Counted from the first letter of the stretch, positions 9,254-17,840 are shown. The stretch is DNA of 49,865 nt from Salinisphaera hydrothermalis C41B8 (GCF_000732535.1 NZ_APNK01000027.1:1-49865), one strand, 5' to 3'. Made by a program: numbers and translations. Notes: generated from the letters alone by a model not told the origin.

Positions 9254-9751
9254 CTATTCGGCGTCTGGCGTCTGGTTGATGTTCGGGCCGGTCTGCGACT
9301 GCAGATAGTTCGCCTCGCCCATGCTCTTGATCAGGTCGAGCTGGGTTTCGATGTAGTCGATATGTTCTTCCTCGTCCGCCAGGATCTCGACGAACAGATC
9401 ACGCGTGGCGTAGTCGCCGGCCTCTTCGCAGACCTTGATCGCTTCCTTGTAATGAGCGTGGCCTTCGTATTCCGCCGCCAAGTCGCATTCGAGCATTTCC
9501 TGGGGTTTCTCGCCGATGCGTAGCTTGCCCAGATCCTGCAGGTTGGGCAGACCATTGAGGAACAGGATGCGCTTGATGAAGCGATCCGCGTGATGCATTT
9601 CCTCGATGGACTCGTTGTACTCGTGCTTACCGAGTTCGAAGAACCCCATGTCTTCGTACATGCGCGCGTGCAGGAAATACTGGTTGATGGCGGTCAACTC
9701 CAGTTTGAGCCCTTCCTGCAGATATTTGATGACGGTTGCGTCGCCTTTCAT
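9254..9751 (-). CDS. bfr: Bacterioferritin
   Basis: A 24-subunit heme-containing ferritin that oxidises Fe(II) and stores iron in its core. The 165-residue protein closely follows E. coli Bfr from [12 protein letters not shown] onward. Ferroxidase ligands are visible at E18, E51 and H54 and in the [11 protein letters not shown] segment near residues 121-131; M52, the axial heme ligand at the dimer interface, is present, so this is the heme-binding type. ATG 9751 is chosen because AGGAAC lies just upstream; the frame also opens further upstream without a ribosome site. It follows bfd by 80 bp in the same direction, probably one transcript under the Fur box at 10091. Confidence 0.97.
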   Translation of the reverse strand: MKGDATVIKYLQEGLKLELTAINQYFLHARMYEDMGFFELGKHEYNESIEEMHHADRFIKRILFLNGLPNLQDLGKLRIGEKPQEMLECDLAAEYEGHAHYKEAIKVCEEAGDYATRDLFVEILADEEEHIDYIETQLDLIKSMGEANYLQSQTGPNINQTPDAE

Positions 9752-9831
9752 TGCTTGTTCCTGTGTGGGCCTGAGAACTCCCAGCAAGCCTAGCCAAAGA
9801 CTTCACGCCACACAAATGGGGCCGATACGCG

Positions 9832-10062
9832 TCAGGCCGTCGCGGCAACGGGCAACGGCTGAGCCTGCTCCTCGGCCATCGCAGCGCGGCGCTCGCTTTC
9901 CTGGCGACACTCGCGCAGCACGTCACGAGCGCAGGGCGCACAGCGGCCGCAACACCCGGCTACGCCGAGCTTTTGACGCAGCAGACGCATGCTACAAGCG
10001 CCCTCGCAGTAGGCTTCGCGAATCTGGCAGTCGGTGACCGCATTGCACACGCAAACGTACAT
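9832..10062 (-). CDS. bfd: Bacterioferritin-associated ferredoxin
   Basis: Bfd is a small [2Fe-2S] protein that docks on bacterioferritin and reduces its core so that iron can be released. The 76-residue protein begins MYVCVCNAVT and has the cluster ligands C4, C6, C38 and C41 in the C-x-C…C-x2-C pattern of the family. The start at 10062 is set by GGAGGT seven bases upstream; the ATG two codons earlier lies too close to that site. The C-terminal 25 residues are alanine/glutamate-rich and not conserved. A Fur box lies 29 bp upstream, so expression should rise in iron starvation. Confidence 0.95.
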   Translation of the reverse strand: MYVCVCNAVTDCQIREAYCEGACSMRLLRQKLGVAGCCGRCAPCARDVLRECRQESERRAAMAEEQAQPLPVAATA

Positions 10063-10090
10063 GAGCATTACCTCCGACGCGCAGTACAAC

Positions 10091-10109
10091 GCTAATGAGA
10101 ATTATTGTC
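10091..10109 (-). promoter_or_regulatory. Fur box upstream of bfd-bfr
   Basis: The 19-mer GCTAATGAGAATTATTGTC matches the consensus GATAATGATAATCATTATC at 15 of 19 positions and is close to palindromic. It lies 29-47 bases upstream of the bfd start, where Fur-Fe(II) would block transcription. Confidence 0.8.
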
Positions 10110-10181
10110 AACTACGAATGCTTATATCGGTCTCGCCGCACGCTACTGACAGCGGCGGAGTCGCCTCGCCTGTCCTCGCGA

Positions 10182-10667
10182 TCAGGGCGTCGGGCCAGGG
10201 TTCAGGCAACAAGCGAGTTCATCGAGCGCGCGCTGGTAAACCTGCCGCTTGAAGAACACGACTTCATCCACCGGGTGCCAGTAATCTACCCAACGGTAAC
10301 CGTCGAATTCGGGTTTTTCAGTGGCATCGAAGCGCACGCAGGACTCGGGCGCGACCAGCTGCAACATGAACCATTTCTGTTTCTGGCCGATGCAGAGCGG
10401 TTGACGATGGCGCCGGATATAGCGCTTGGGCAGGCGATAACGCAGCCAGCTGCGGGTTGCGCCGACAATCTCGACGTGTTCCGGGCGCAACCCAACCTCT
10501 TCTTCCAATTCGCGATAAAGAGCAGCCGTTGCATCCTCGCCCTGGCGAATACCGCCTTGAGGGAATTGCCAGGATTGCTGACCAATGCGCTTGGCCCAGA
10601 ACACCTGACCTTGCTGATTGCTCAAGATGATGCCGACGTTCGCTCGGAACCCTTGTGCATCAATCAC
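10182..10667 (-). CDS. rppH: RNA pyrophosphohydrolase (Nudix)
   Basis: RppH removes pyrophosphate from 5'-triphosphorylated mRNA and so exposes it to RNase E decay. The 161-residue protein matches RppH from its first residues ([15 protein letters not shown]) and has a complete Nudix box ([12 protein letters not shown] followed by RELEEEVGL, about residues 37-59). The family segment [16 protein letters not shown] is near the C-terminus. The start is a GTG at 10667 with GAGGGT upstream. The neighbouring divergent HAD gene also lies next to rppH in Pseudomonas. Confidence 0.95.
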   Translation of the reverse strand: MIDAQGFRANVGIILSNQQGQVFWAKRIGQQSWQFPQGGIRQGEDATAALYRELEEEVGLRPEHVEIVGATRSWLRYRLPKRYIRRHRQPLCIGQKQKWFMLQLVAPESCVRFDATEKPEFDGYRWVDYWHPVDEVVFFKRQVYQRALDELACCLNPGPTP

Positions 10668-10863
10668 GACACGACCCTCGGTAAAACTACTGAATCAATT
10701 CTTTCATAAAATCGCAAGAAACGAAAAAACACAGGCTGAATCCATCGAATCGATGCAGACGGCACGCAATTCTATTGTGCTCTAATTTCCCCGCTTCCCA
10801 CGGCCCCTTGCAGCCGTCATCATTACCCGTCTTCGATTTTCAACGCCAGCCGGGAGCCCCGAC

Positions 10864-11541
10864 GTGCGACTGACTTTTTTCGATCTCGATCAGACCCTGC
10901 TCGAAGGGGATAGCGACTACGAGTGGGGGCGTTTCCTGGTCGACGAAGCCGTGGTTGACGGGCCGACCTATGCCCGGGCCAACGAGCAATTCAAAGCCCA
11001 GTACGACGCGGGCGAACTGGATATCCATGCGTATCAGCGGTTCGTGCTGCAACCATTGATAGACGAGCCGATCGCGCGCATGCACGCGCTACGAGCGCGT
11101 TTCGTCGCCGAACGCATCGGCCCCGTGGTGGCGCGTCAGGCCAGCGCGGTGGTGGACTTCCATCGCCGCCGCGGCGATACCCTGGCCATCATCACCGCGA
11201 CCAATCGCTTTGTGACTGAGCCCATCGCCGAGCTGCTCGGCATCGAGCACCTGATCGCGACCGAGCCGGAAGTCGTGGACGGCGCCTATACCGGCGCGAT
11301 CGCCGGCACACCGTCTTATCGTGAGGGCAAGATCACACGCGCCCGGGATTTCGTCGCGAGCCTGGACGCCGCGCCGGAAACGATTACGTTCTATTCCGAC
11401 TCACACAACGATTTGCCGTTGCTGCGCTGGGCCGATCGCCCGGTGGCGGTCGACCCCGACCCGCGACTCGCCGCCGCCGCACGAGAGGCCGGCTGGCCGG
11501 TGATCACGCTACGCGGCGAGACCATGCCAGCGATCGACTGA
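10864..11541 (+). CDS. HAD-IB family phosphatase (SerB-like)
   Basis: A cytoplasmic haloacid-dehalogenase hydrolase of 225 residues, probably a phosphomonoesterase. Motif I is FFDLDQTLLEGDS (nucleophile D7, acid D9), motif II is TATN near residue 116, the motif III lysine is in GKITRA near residue 157, and motif IV is SDSHNDLPLL near residue 178. The helical cap between motifs I and II is that of the HAD-IB group, which includes phosphoserine and histidinol-phosphate phosphatases. The start is a GTG at 10864 preceded by CGGGAG. The substrate cannot be read from sequence; PA0335-like proteins beside rppH are the nearest comparison. Confidence 0.88.
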   Translation: MRLTFFDLDQTLLEGDSDYEWGRFLVDEAVVDGPTYARANEQFKAQYDAGELDIHAYQRFVLQPLIDEPIARMHALRARFVAERIGPVVARQASAVVDFHRRRGDTLAIITATNRFVTEPIAELLGIEHLIATEPEVVDGAYTGAIAGTPSYREGKITRARDFVASLDAAPETITFYSDSHNDLPLLRWADRPVAVDPDPRLAAAAREAGWPVITLRGETMPAID

Positions 11542-11563
11542 TCGCTGGCTGCAGTCCCGCGCG

Positions 11564-12373
11564 TCAGTCGCGCGGGGCGTGCTCGGCTTCGTTCCAGGCC
11601 GCCAGATACGGGGCCAGCGGCGCACGCACGCGGCCGTTGGTCGCCAGGGCGGTCCGCGACTCCAGATCGATCGGGCCGCCCCCGAGTTCGGTCACGTCGC
11701 CGCCGGCCTCGCGCACGATCACCGTCAGTGCGGCGATATCGAGGATATTCAGATCGGACTCGATTACGGCATCGATCGCGCCGCTCGCCAGCAGGTGGTA
11801 GTGATAGAAATCGCCGTAGCCCCGAATACGATGCACGTCCCCGACCAGCTCGCCGATCTTCGGCCAGGCCGGCGACGCCCCCAGCGCCCCGATATTGCCG
11901 GTCGACAGGCTGGTTTCGGCGATCTCGTCAATCGTGGACACATGGATCCGTTCGCCGTTGAGGAACGCACCCTGCCCGCGTGCGGCATACGCCATGTCGC
12001 CGTTACCGAAGGCCGGCGCGTTGGACACGCCCACGATCAGCTCACCCTGGTGCATCAGCGCGATCTGGGTCGAAAAAAACGGGTAGCCGCGCACGAAGCT
12101 CTTGGTGCCATCGATCGGATCGATCAGCCAGACATAGTCGGCGTCGATCGATTCACGGCCGAGTTCCTCGCCATAAAACCCGTGGTCCGGAAAGGCCTCG
12201 GCCAGCACGCGCTTGATCGTGCGCTCGCATTCGACATCGGCGATCGTCACCGGCGAGGCATCGGCCTTGCGCTCGACCTCGAAATCGCCATGGTAATAGC
12301 GATTGATGACCGTCTCCGCCGCGCGCGCGGCCTCGATCGCGGTCTCCAGATAACGGCTCAGATCCTCGGCCAC
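11564..12373 (-). CDS. Inositol-monophosphatase family protein, HisN-like
   Basis: A Mg-dependent sugar/alcohol phosphatase of the inositol monophosphatase fold. With the GTG start at 12373 (AAGGAG five bases upstream) it has 269 residues; an in-frame ATG at 12394 would add seven. Metal-site motifs are GEE near 68-70, DPIDGTKSF at 85-93 and LDIAAL near 205. The SFVRGYPFF and DFYHYHLLASGAID segments resemble the histidinol-phosphatase (HisN) subgroup more than SuhB or CysQ, but the substrate is inferred. It lies 50 bp downstream of ampE on the same strand and may be the last gene of the lnb-like/ampD/ampE run. Confidence 0.87.
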   Translation of the reverse strand: MAEDLSRYLETAIEAARAAETVINRYYHGDFEVERKADASPVTIADVECERTIKRVLAEAFPDHGFYGEELGRESIDADYVWLIDPIDGTKSFVRGYPFFSTQIALMHQGELIVGVSNAPAFGNGDMAYAARGQGAFLNGERIHVSTIDEIAETSLSTGNIGALGASPAWPKIGELVGDVHRIRGYGDFYHYHLLASGAIDAVIESDLNILDIAALTVIVREAGGDVTELGGGPIDLESRTALATNGRVRAPLAPYLAAWNEAEHAPRD

Positions 12374-12423
12374 GGTCTCTCCTTGCTTGAACATCCGATG
12401 CGTATGCTACTTGCTCGTCCGCT

Positions 12424-13311
12424 TCAGCGCAGGATGCCGAACAGCGTGAACACGGCGAACAGGGCCAGCAGAATGAGCACGGCGCGCGAGATGAGCGACA
12501 ACGCATCCAGCAGCGCCTGGTTGAAGCGCTCGGCCGGCATCTCGGTCGTATCGGCCGCGCTTTCGCCAAGCGCACCGCGCCCGACCACGGCCAACAGCTG
12601 CCAGCTCGCCGACCCGCTCAAGCGCGTGGTCGCACGCGCGGTCCGCCAGGCCGCGAAGGCGGCGCCGGTCTGACCGGCCACGGCATAGAGCAACGCCACG
12701 ATCCGCGCCGGTATCCAGGCCGCGATACCGTGGACATACGCGGCCACGCGTTCGGTCGCACGGGTCGCCGGATCGCGCGCGGCCAGCGCCGGCAGCTCAC
12801 GCACCAGACGATAGAACAACGCGCCGGTTGGCCCGGCCACGAAGAACCAGAGCAACACGCCGAGCACGCGCTCGTGGCCCTGAACCAGCACCGCGCCGAG
12901 AATGGTCGGCGCCTTGATGTCGGCAGCACGCTTGCCGGTGGCCCGCCGGCACAGCGCGATCGCACGCGCCTCGGCCTCGTCGTGCGCGGCCTGCGTGCGG
13001 GCATTGGCCAGCGCATATACGTCTTCCCAGAGATCGCGCGGGCCCAGACTGATCAGCAGGCCGAGCAGCCCGAAGGCCAGCTGCGCGCCCAGCCAGAGAT
13101 GGGTATCGATCGCCCACTGGGCCGCGCCAACCACCAGTAGCGGCGGCAGAATCACGGCCACACCGGCCGGCCGCGCCAGCCACAGACGGCCCAGACTTGT
13201 GCGCTCGATGAGGCGGACGTAGGCCGAGAACGCATCGACCCGGCGCCAGCGCGTCAGCTGCCCGAGCGTACGCTCGATGAGCAGCGCGGCCACGATCACG
13301 ATCAGGTGCAT
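12424..13311 (-). CDS. ampE: Regulatory signalling modulator AmpE
   Basis: AmpE is an inner-membrane protein encoded with AmpD, linked to beta-lactamase regulation but biochemically unclear. The 295-residue protein (E. coli AmpE is 284) starts MHLIVIVAALLIERTL and shows membrane segments near residues 1-20, 55-75, 80-95, about 155-175 and at the C-terminus (SRAVLILLALFAVFTLF). The ATG at 13311 overlaps the ampD end by 10 bp, so the pair is coupled. The open frame runs upstream into ampD in another reading frame; that part is not coding. Confidence 0.88.
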   Translation of the reverse strand: MHLIVIVAALLIERTLGQLTRWRRVDAFSAYVRLIERTSLGRLWLARPAGVAVILPPLLVVGAAQWAIDTHLWLGAQLAFGLLGLLISLGPRDLWEDVYALANARTQAAHDEAEARAIALCRRATGKRAADIKAPTILGAVLVQGHERVLGVLLWFFVAGPTGALFYRLVRELPALAARDPATRATERVAAYVHGIAAWIPARIVALLYAVAGQTGAAFAAWRTARATTRLSGSASWQLLAVVGRGALGESAADTTEMPAERFNQALLDALSLISRAVLILLALFAVFTLFGILR

Positions 13312-13880
13312 ACGTGATCCAGCAAGCGGTTGAACACGGCCCAGTCGAACGCCGGCCCGGGATCGGTCTTGCGCCCCGGCGCGATGTCGCTGTGACCCAC
13401 GATGCGCGAACGATTCATGCCCGCATAATGACGCAAAAGCGCGGCCGTGACAGCCGCTAGCCGACGATACTGGGCCGGCGCATACGGACATGCGTCGGTG
13501 CCTTCCAGCTCGATGCCGATACCGAAATCGTTGACGCGATCGCGCCCGTCGAAGTGCGAGACGCCGGCATGCCAGGCACGATCGTCGAAGCTGACGTACT
13601 GCGTAAGCGCGCCGGTGCGCTCGATCAGCGCATGGGCGGATACCCGCAGTTCGGCGATCTCGGCATAGACCGGGTGCGCGGTCGGGTCGAGCGTGTTGGT
13701 GAACAAGGCATCGACGCCGCCATGCCCGAATCGCCCCGGCGGCACGGTGATGCCGTGCACCACCAGCGTATCCACGGCCACGCCCGCCGGTCGATGATTG
13801 TGGTTCGGCGAAGGCAGGTGCCGCGCGCCGACCAGCCAGCCCGCGTCGTCGATCTCCAGCCGTGTCTCCCGTTCGTTCAT
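13302..13880 (-). CDS. ampD: 1,6-anhydro-N-acetylmuramyl-L-alanine amidase
   Basis: This cytoplasmic zinc amidase splits anhydro-MurNAc from the stem peptide of recycled muropeptides and thereby lowers the AmpR inducer. The 192-residue protein has the zinc ligands H42 (LVVHGI), H163 and D173 (VGHSDIAPGRKTDPG) and the family segments GHGGVDALFTN and GIGIELEGTD. Its ATG shares one base with the stop of the DUF4105 gene (TGATG) and its 3' end overlaps ampE by 10 bp, making a tightly coupled three-gene unit. Confidence 0.95.
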   Translation of the reverse strand: MNERETRLEIDDAGWLVGARHLPSPNHNHRPAGVAVDTLVVHGITVPPGRFGHGGVDALFTNTLDPTAHPVYAEIAELRVSAHALIERTGALTQYVSFDDRAWHAGVSHFDGRDRVNDFGIGIELEGTDACPYAPAQYRRLAAVTAALLRHYAGMNRSRIVGHSDIAPGRKTDPGPAFDWAVFNRLLDHVCT

Positions 13881-15859
13881 CAGAAATACGCCTGAATACC
13901 AAAATCCACCCGCAGCCCGTCATCCACCCGGGTGTTTTCATAGCCCACGGTCGAACGGAAGGCGAAATTATCCACCAGCGGCACCTGCGCTCCGAATTTT
14001 GCCCAGCCGTAATGACCGTCCGCGCCGGCCGCATATTGCAGCCAGCCAGCCTCCGCCTTGAGCTGTACGCCCGGCACCGGATAAGCCAGCACGCCCGCGC
14101 TGCCGCCCGCGCCCAGCGCCCAGGCCGGCTGCAGGCCCGGGTTGGCGTCGAACGAGCCCAGACCGAAGGTATAGACCATCAGATCGCGCCCGCCCCAGGC
14201 CAGCCCGGGGCCGCCCTGCAAGTAATAGCCGAGATCGTTGGGTGCGTTCGTGAACACATGCGCCGACGGCCGGCGGCGGATCCCGGTGTCCGCCGTGAAC
14301 GAAACCGGCTTGAACCAGGCATTGCGCGGCGACAGCGACGTGATCGATAACAGATGCACGTTATCGAGCCGGAGCCGACCGTCGCTCGGATCCAGCCGCA
14401 GGCCGATATCGGCGAAATCGATCGCCGCGCCGCGGGTGTAGCCGCCCGGGTTGTCCAGCAGATCATGATAGGCCGGCCGAATCCGGAAGCCGAGCGAGAA
14501 GTTGTCGTCGACATAGACCCCCGAGACATTCACGCGCAACGAGCGATGCCCATCCTCAGGCGAGGTTTTCGGCGTCGGCACTCGGCCGAACGGCGAGCGC
14601 CGCGGAATCGACGCGCGCACCGCGAGAATATGATTGGCGTAGTCGCGCCCGGCCTGGCCCGGCACGGCGGCTTTAACTTCCTTGCTCGACAGCTGATAGT
14701 TCAGCGCGTCGTAGGCGACTTCCAGCACGGCCGCGCGCCGCTTGGCCGGCAATGCGTTCAGCGCGGGCGCATCGGGCGCGAGTTCGTGTCGCGAGACCTT
14801 GCGCGCCAGCGTCTGTTCGGCCGGCGAGAGCTGCCGGGTTTCCCAGCGCAGCGTGGTCTCCATCGACGGCCGGTACTCCGCCGGGCCCATCAGCCCGGGC
14901 ACGTCCGCCAGCGAGCGGATCGTATCGGACGGAATCGCATACCAGTTGTACTGACGTGTCAGATGCAGATGCGGCCGGGCGACGTCGAGCAGGCTCAACA
15001 ACTGGTAGGAACAATTCTTGTTGAGGAAGTAATAGACGAAGTGGACGCTGTCCATCTCCCAGACATGATCCACCAGCCGCGACAGCTGCGCCTGGGTCAG
15101 GTTCAGCGGATACGACCAGACATCGCGGTTTTCGATCCAGGCGTATTGCTTGACCTTCTTATAGTAGGGAAACAGGCCGAAGACTCCCGGGTAACCGCCG
15201 GTCAGGCCTTTCCAGACAAAACCCAGCCCGCGATTGCCCTGGGGCGCGGCGGCAGCAAAGTTGACCGCATACGACAACAGCTCGGTCCCATGACGTCGGC
15301 GGGCCGAGTCGATACGCAACAGTGTATGGCCGAACATCGACGACGGACTGTTGGGAAACGCGGTTGGGAAAACCAGGCTGGCGGCATCCGGCGCGATCAC
15401 CGCCCGCCAATGACGATAGCCGGGGCAGTCATGTACCGGCAGCGTCGACGTATCGATATCCAGTTTGCGGACCAGAAACTTGCGACGCGCCACGAACAGG
15501 CAATACGCCGGCAGCTTGCGCGGGCCGATGGGCTGCTTCGAGAACAGCCCGGCGAGCGTGGCATCGAGCTCGGCCGCGGGATCGGTCTGTCCGTCTTTGG
15601 CCAGAAAGAACCACAGCGAAGCGACCTCGCTATGAACGCCGCCATGCATCCAGTTGGGCTCGTAGTGCAGCAACGCATGCCATTCATCGGTCGCGGCCAG
15701 ATGGGCGCGCGCCGCTCGGGCCTCGAGCCGCTGCAACCGGCTGCTTGGCGTTGACGCGAACGCCGTGCCTGCAACCAGCGGTATCAGCAGGGTCAGGATC
15801 ATCGCCAGGCGCTTGGGGCGGTATCGGCCGTGCCGAATGGCGTACTCCGATTTCGACAT
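13880..15859 (-). CDS. DUF4105 / Lnb N-terminal domain protein with C-terminal outer-membrane barrel
   Basis: A 659-residue envelope protein. It starts MSKSEYAIRH with AGGGGA upstream of ATG 15859; a signal peptide spans about residues 1-35, with cleavage after AGTAFA. Residues 40-400 form the DUF4105 domain, related to the N-terminal domain of Lnb lipoprotein acyltransferase. It has the conserved histidine in MFGHTLLRID (H178) and cysteine in NKNCSYQLL (C283) that fit a catalytic pair. From about 430 onward there are alternating beta-strand patterns, and the protein ends in phenylalanine (…GIQAYF), as outer-membrane barrels do. The exact role is unknown; lipoprotein processing is inferred from the Lnb resemblance. 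It is coupled to ampD by a one-base overlap. Confidence 0.82.
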   Translation of the reverse strand: MSKSEYAIRHGRYRPKRLAMILTLLIPLVAGTAFASTPSSRLQRLEARAARAHLAATDEWHALLHYEPNWMHGGVHSEVASLWFFLAKDGQTDPAAELDATLAGLFSKQPIGPRKLPAYCLFVARRKFLVRKLDIDTSTLPVHDCPGYRHWRAVIAPDAASLVFPTAFPNSPSSMFGHTLLRIDSARRRHGTELLSYAVNFAAAAPQGNRGLGFVWKGLTGGYPGVFGLFPYYKKVKQYAWIENRDVWSYPLNLTQAQLSRLVDHVWEMDSVHFVYYFLNKNCSYQLLSLLDVARPHLHLTRQYNWYAIPSDTIRSLADVPGLMGPAEYRPSMETTLRWETRQLSPAEQTLARKVSRHELAPDAPALNALPAKRRAAVLEVAYDALNYQLSSKEVKAAVPGQAGRDYANHILAVRASIPRRSPFGRVPTPKTSPEDGHRSLRVNVSGVYVDDNFSLGFRIRPAYHDLLDNPGGYTRGAAIDFADIGLRLDPSDGRLRLDNVHLLSITSLSPRNAWFKPVSFTADTGIRRRPSAHVFTNAPNDLGYYLQGGPGLAWGGRDLMVYTFGLGSFDANPGLQPAWALGAGGSAGVLAYPVPGVQLKAEAGWLQYAAGADGHYGWAKFGAQVPLVDNFAFRSTVGYENTRVDDGLRVDFGIQAYF

Positions 15860-15992
15860 GCTTTCCCCTGCTCGATCCACGCCGGGGCCCGGCGCGCTTT
15901 AGCGCGCCATTATTCCAGTTCGGGCGTTCGAGGGGTGGCGATTGGGAACTGACAGCCGACCCAGGCGCCCGACTGCGCGAATCGATCCGATG

Positions 15993-16316
15993 CTAGTCGT
16001 CGCCCGGCGTCTGGGCGTCGAAATCACCGAGCGGCCGGGTGAAGGTATACTTGGCCGGCTCTGCCACGAGGCGCTCGCCGGCCTTGTCGGTGTTGTGGCC
16101 CAACAGAGAGAACGGCAGCGAAACGATGAACAGGCCGGTCCCGGCCACGGTCGCGACCAGGCTGGCTGGACGCACGATCACGGCATCGAATGCCATCGCT
16201 GCGGCCGACGGCGTGCCGGCGTCGTCGTTATCAGCTGCCAGCGCCGGGTTGGCGCCGATCAGCGACATGGCGACGACCATCGCGACGACGGCACGCCGGA
16301 TCAAAAAAATTGGCAT
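15993..16316 (-). CDS. Small exported membrane protein of unknown function
   Basis: A 107-residue protein beginning MPIFLIRRAV. It has a signal sequence (about residues 1-28, cleavage after ANPALA) and a second hydrophobic helix at about 50-72 (SLVATVAGTGLFIVSLPFSL), followed by the segment LVAEPAKYTFTRPLGDF. Similar short proteins are widespread in Pseudomonas-like genomes, sometimes mislabelled 'multidrug transporter'; no function is established. ATG 16316 is preferred to the upstream in-frame ATG because it directly precedes the signal peptide. It is divergent from the DUF2007 gene and upstream of the DUF4105 gene in the same direction. Confidence 0.75.
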   Translation of the reverse strand: MPIFLIRRAVVAMVVAMSLIGANPALAADNDDAGTPSAAAMAFDAVIVRPASLVATVAGTGLFIVSLPFSLLGHNTDKAGERLVAEPAKYTFTRPLGDFDAQTPGDD

Positions 16317-16394
16317 AGTGCGACCCCCGGGATGCTGCACGCATTGCAGACTAGCAAAGCGGCCCGGCAAGTCAATCGAGCTTTCGGATCAGAC

Positions 16395-16709
16395 ATGAAC
16401 GCGCTTGAAGTCTATCTCGCCGCCGACCCGGTGAACGCCGAAATCGTCAAGGATATGCTGGTGGATCGCGGGATCGCCGCACATGTCCGGCGGCAGCATC
16501 TCTGGGGCGGCATGGGCGAGCTGCCGGCCAATGTTTATCCGCAGGTATGGATCGACGATCCGGCCGACTATGATCGCGCCCGCGAAATCGTGAGCGCCTT
16601 CGAGAAAGGCCCTGTGGACACCGGCCGGGATTGGGCCTGCCCCGGCTGTGGCGAGCGGGTCGAAGGCCAGTTCCATGCCTGCTGGCACTGCCAGCATCCA
16701 CGCCCATAG
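16395..16709 (+). CDS. DUF2007 domain protein with C-terminal zinc ribbon
   Basis: A 104-residue cytoplasmic protein. Residues 1-70 form a DUF2007 ferredoxin-like fold (MNALEVYLAADPVNAEIVKD at the start, then YPQVWIDDPADYDRAREIV). Residues 80-102 form a four-cysteine zinc ribbon (CPGCGERV…CWHCQ). DUF2007 proteins are called putative signal transducers, but their partners are not known. The start at 16395 fits the domain. It ends 11 bp before trmL and is probably co-transcribed with it. Confidence 0.82.
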   Translation: MNALEVYLAADPVNAEIVKDMLVDRGIAAHVRRQHLWGGMGELPANVYPQVWIDDPADYDRAREIVSAFEKGPVDTGRDWACPGCGERVEGQFHACWHCQHPRP

Positions 16710-16720
16710 TCGGACAGACC

Positions 16721-17167
16721 GTGCACCTGATTCTTCACCAGCCCGAAATTCCGCCGAACACCGGCAACGTGATCCGGCTGGCCGCCAATATCGGCGCCGA
16801 GCTGCATCTCATCCATCCGCTGGGATTTTCGATCGACGACAAGCACCTGCGACGGGCCGGGCTGGATTATCGCGAGCGCGCGGTCATTCACGAATGGCCG
16901 GACTACGCCAGCTGGCGCGCGGCCCATCCCGCGAATCGTGTATTCGCCGCCACCAAGAACGGCACCGTACGCTACGACAGCGTCCGTTATCGCGCCGACG
17001 ACGCGCTGCTGTTCGGCTGCGAGACCCGCGGCCTGCCGCCCGAACGCGTCGCACAGGCCGAGGCCGCGATCTATCTGCCGATGCGCCCGGGCAATCGCAG
17101 TCTGAACCTGTCGAACAGCGTGGCGGTGATCGCCTACGAGGCCTGGCGCCAGCTGGAGTTCAGCTGA
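16721..17167 (+). CDS. trmL: tRNA (cytidine(34)-2'-O)-methyltransferase
   Basis: TrmL is a SPOUT-fold enzyme that 2'-O-methylates the wobble nucleotide of tRNA-Leu isoacceptors. The 148-residue protein begins at GTG 16721 (MHLILHQPEIPPNTGNVIRL), with PEIPPNTGN typical of the family. The SAM-binding knot at the C-terminus (LPMRPGNRSLNLSNSVAVIAY) is intact. Length is close to E. coli TrmL (157). The open frame extends upstream into the DUF2007 gene but has no ATG suited to the family start. It is convergent with the HAD-IB gene, only 15 bp apart. Confidence 0.94.
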   Translation: MHLILHQPEIPPNTGNVIRLAANIGAELHLIHPLGFSIDDKHLRRAGLDYRERAVIHEWPDYASWRAAHPANRVFAATKNGTVRYDSVRYRADDALLFGCETRGLPPERVAQAEAAIYLPMRPGNRSLNLSNSVAVIAYEAWRQLEFS

Positions 17168-17182
17168 GGCCAGCGGTTTCGC

Positions 17183-17839
17183 TCACGCCTTGGCGTGACG
17201 ATCCAGCACTTCCCAGCCGGCCCCGGCCGCTTCGGCGGAGAGCTTGCGATCGGGCGCCACCGCCACGGCTTCGCCGACCACACGAAATAGATAAGCGTCA
17301 TTGATCGAATCGCCGAAGGCCACGGCCTCGGCCAGCGGTAGCCGGGCCTGGCTGGCCAGCGTCTCGGCCGCATCGATCTTGGTCGGCCCGTAGGGATGAC
17401 GCCGCGGCGGCGCGCTGGTGAAACGCCCGCTCTCGGTACTACAGGCCGCGCCGACACAGAATTCGACGCCCAGCGCCTCGCCGAGCGCGTCGGCCAGAAA
17501 CTGCGGCGTACCCGACAACAGCACCACGGTATCGCCGGCCGCCTGATGGGCCTTGAGCCGCTCTACGGCAGGCGCATGCAGTGTCGGCACCAGGACGTCG
17601 GCAACGAACCGGCGCGCGGTGTCGACGATGTAACCGTAATCGTGGCCCGACAGATAGGCCTTGTTCTTCTGCATCACGTGCTTGCCGAAGCGCGGCAGAT
17701 AACGCAGCGTGAACCAGGCAAAGGCCAGCAATTGACGCGGGCCGAGCGCACGAATCTGCCAGAGATAGCGCGCGAAACGCGCTTCCGACGATGGACTCGG
17801 CACAAGCGTGCCATCGATATCGAAAATTACCAGTCGCAT
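17183..17839 (-). CDS. HAD-IB family phosphatase, PgpC-like
   Basis: A 218-residue HAD hydrolase starting MRLVIFDIDGTLVPS (nucleophile D8, acid D10), with motif II LLSGTP near residue 108, a lysine near residue 152 (YGPTKIDA) and motif IV FGDSINDAYLF near 175. The cap contains a hydrophobic stretch (LLAFAWFTLRYLPRF, about 35-50) like that of PgpC, the phosphatidylglycerophosphate phosphatase. It follows the CDP-alcohol phosphotransferase gene with one base between stop and start, so the pair plausibly makes and then dephosphorylates a phospholipid head group. The substrate is inferred from context. Confidence 0.83.
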   Translation of the reverse strand: MRLVIFDIDGTLVPSPSSEARFARYLWQIRALGPRQLLAFAWFTLRYLPRFGKHVMQKNKAYLSGHDYGYIVDTARRFVADVLVPTLHAPAVERLKAHQAAGDTVVLLSGTPQFLADALGEALGVEFCVGAACSTESGRFTSAPPRRHPYGPTKIDAAETLASQARLPLAEAVAFGDSINDAYLFRVVGEAVAVAPDRKLSAEAAGAGWEVLDRHAKA

Positions 17840-17840
17840 G

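Noticed and set aside
12424-14034. Extended 536-codon version of AmpE
   Set aside because: The upstream 240 codons overlap ampD in another frame; AmpE homologues are about 285 residues and ATG 13311 fits.
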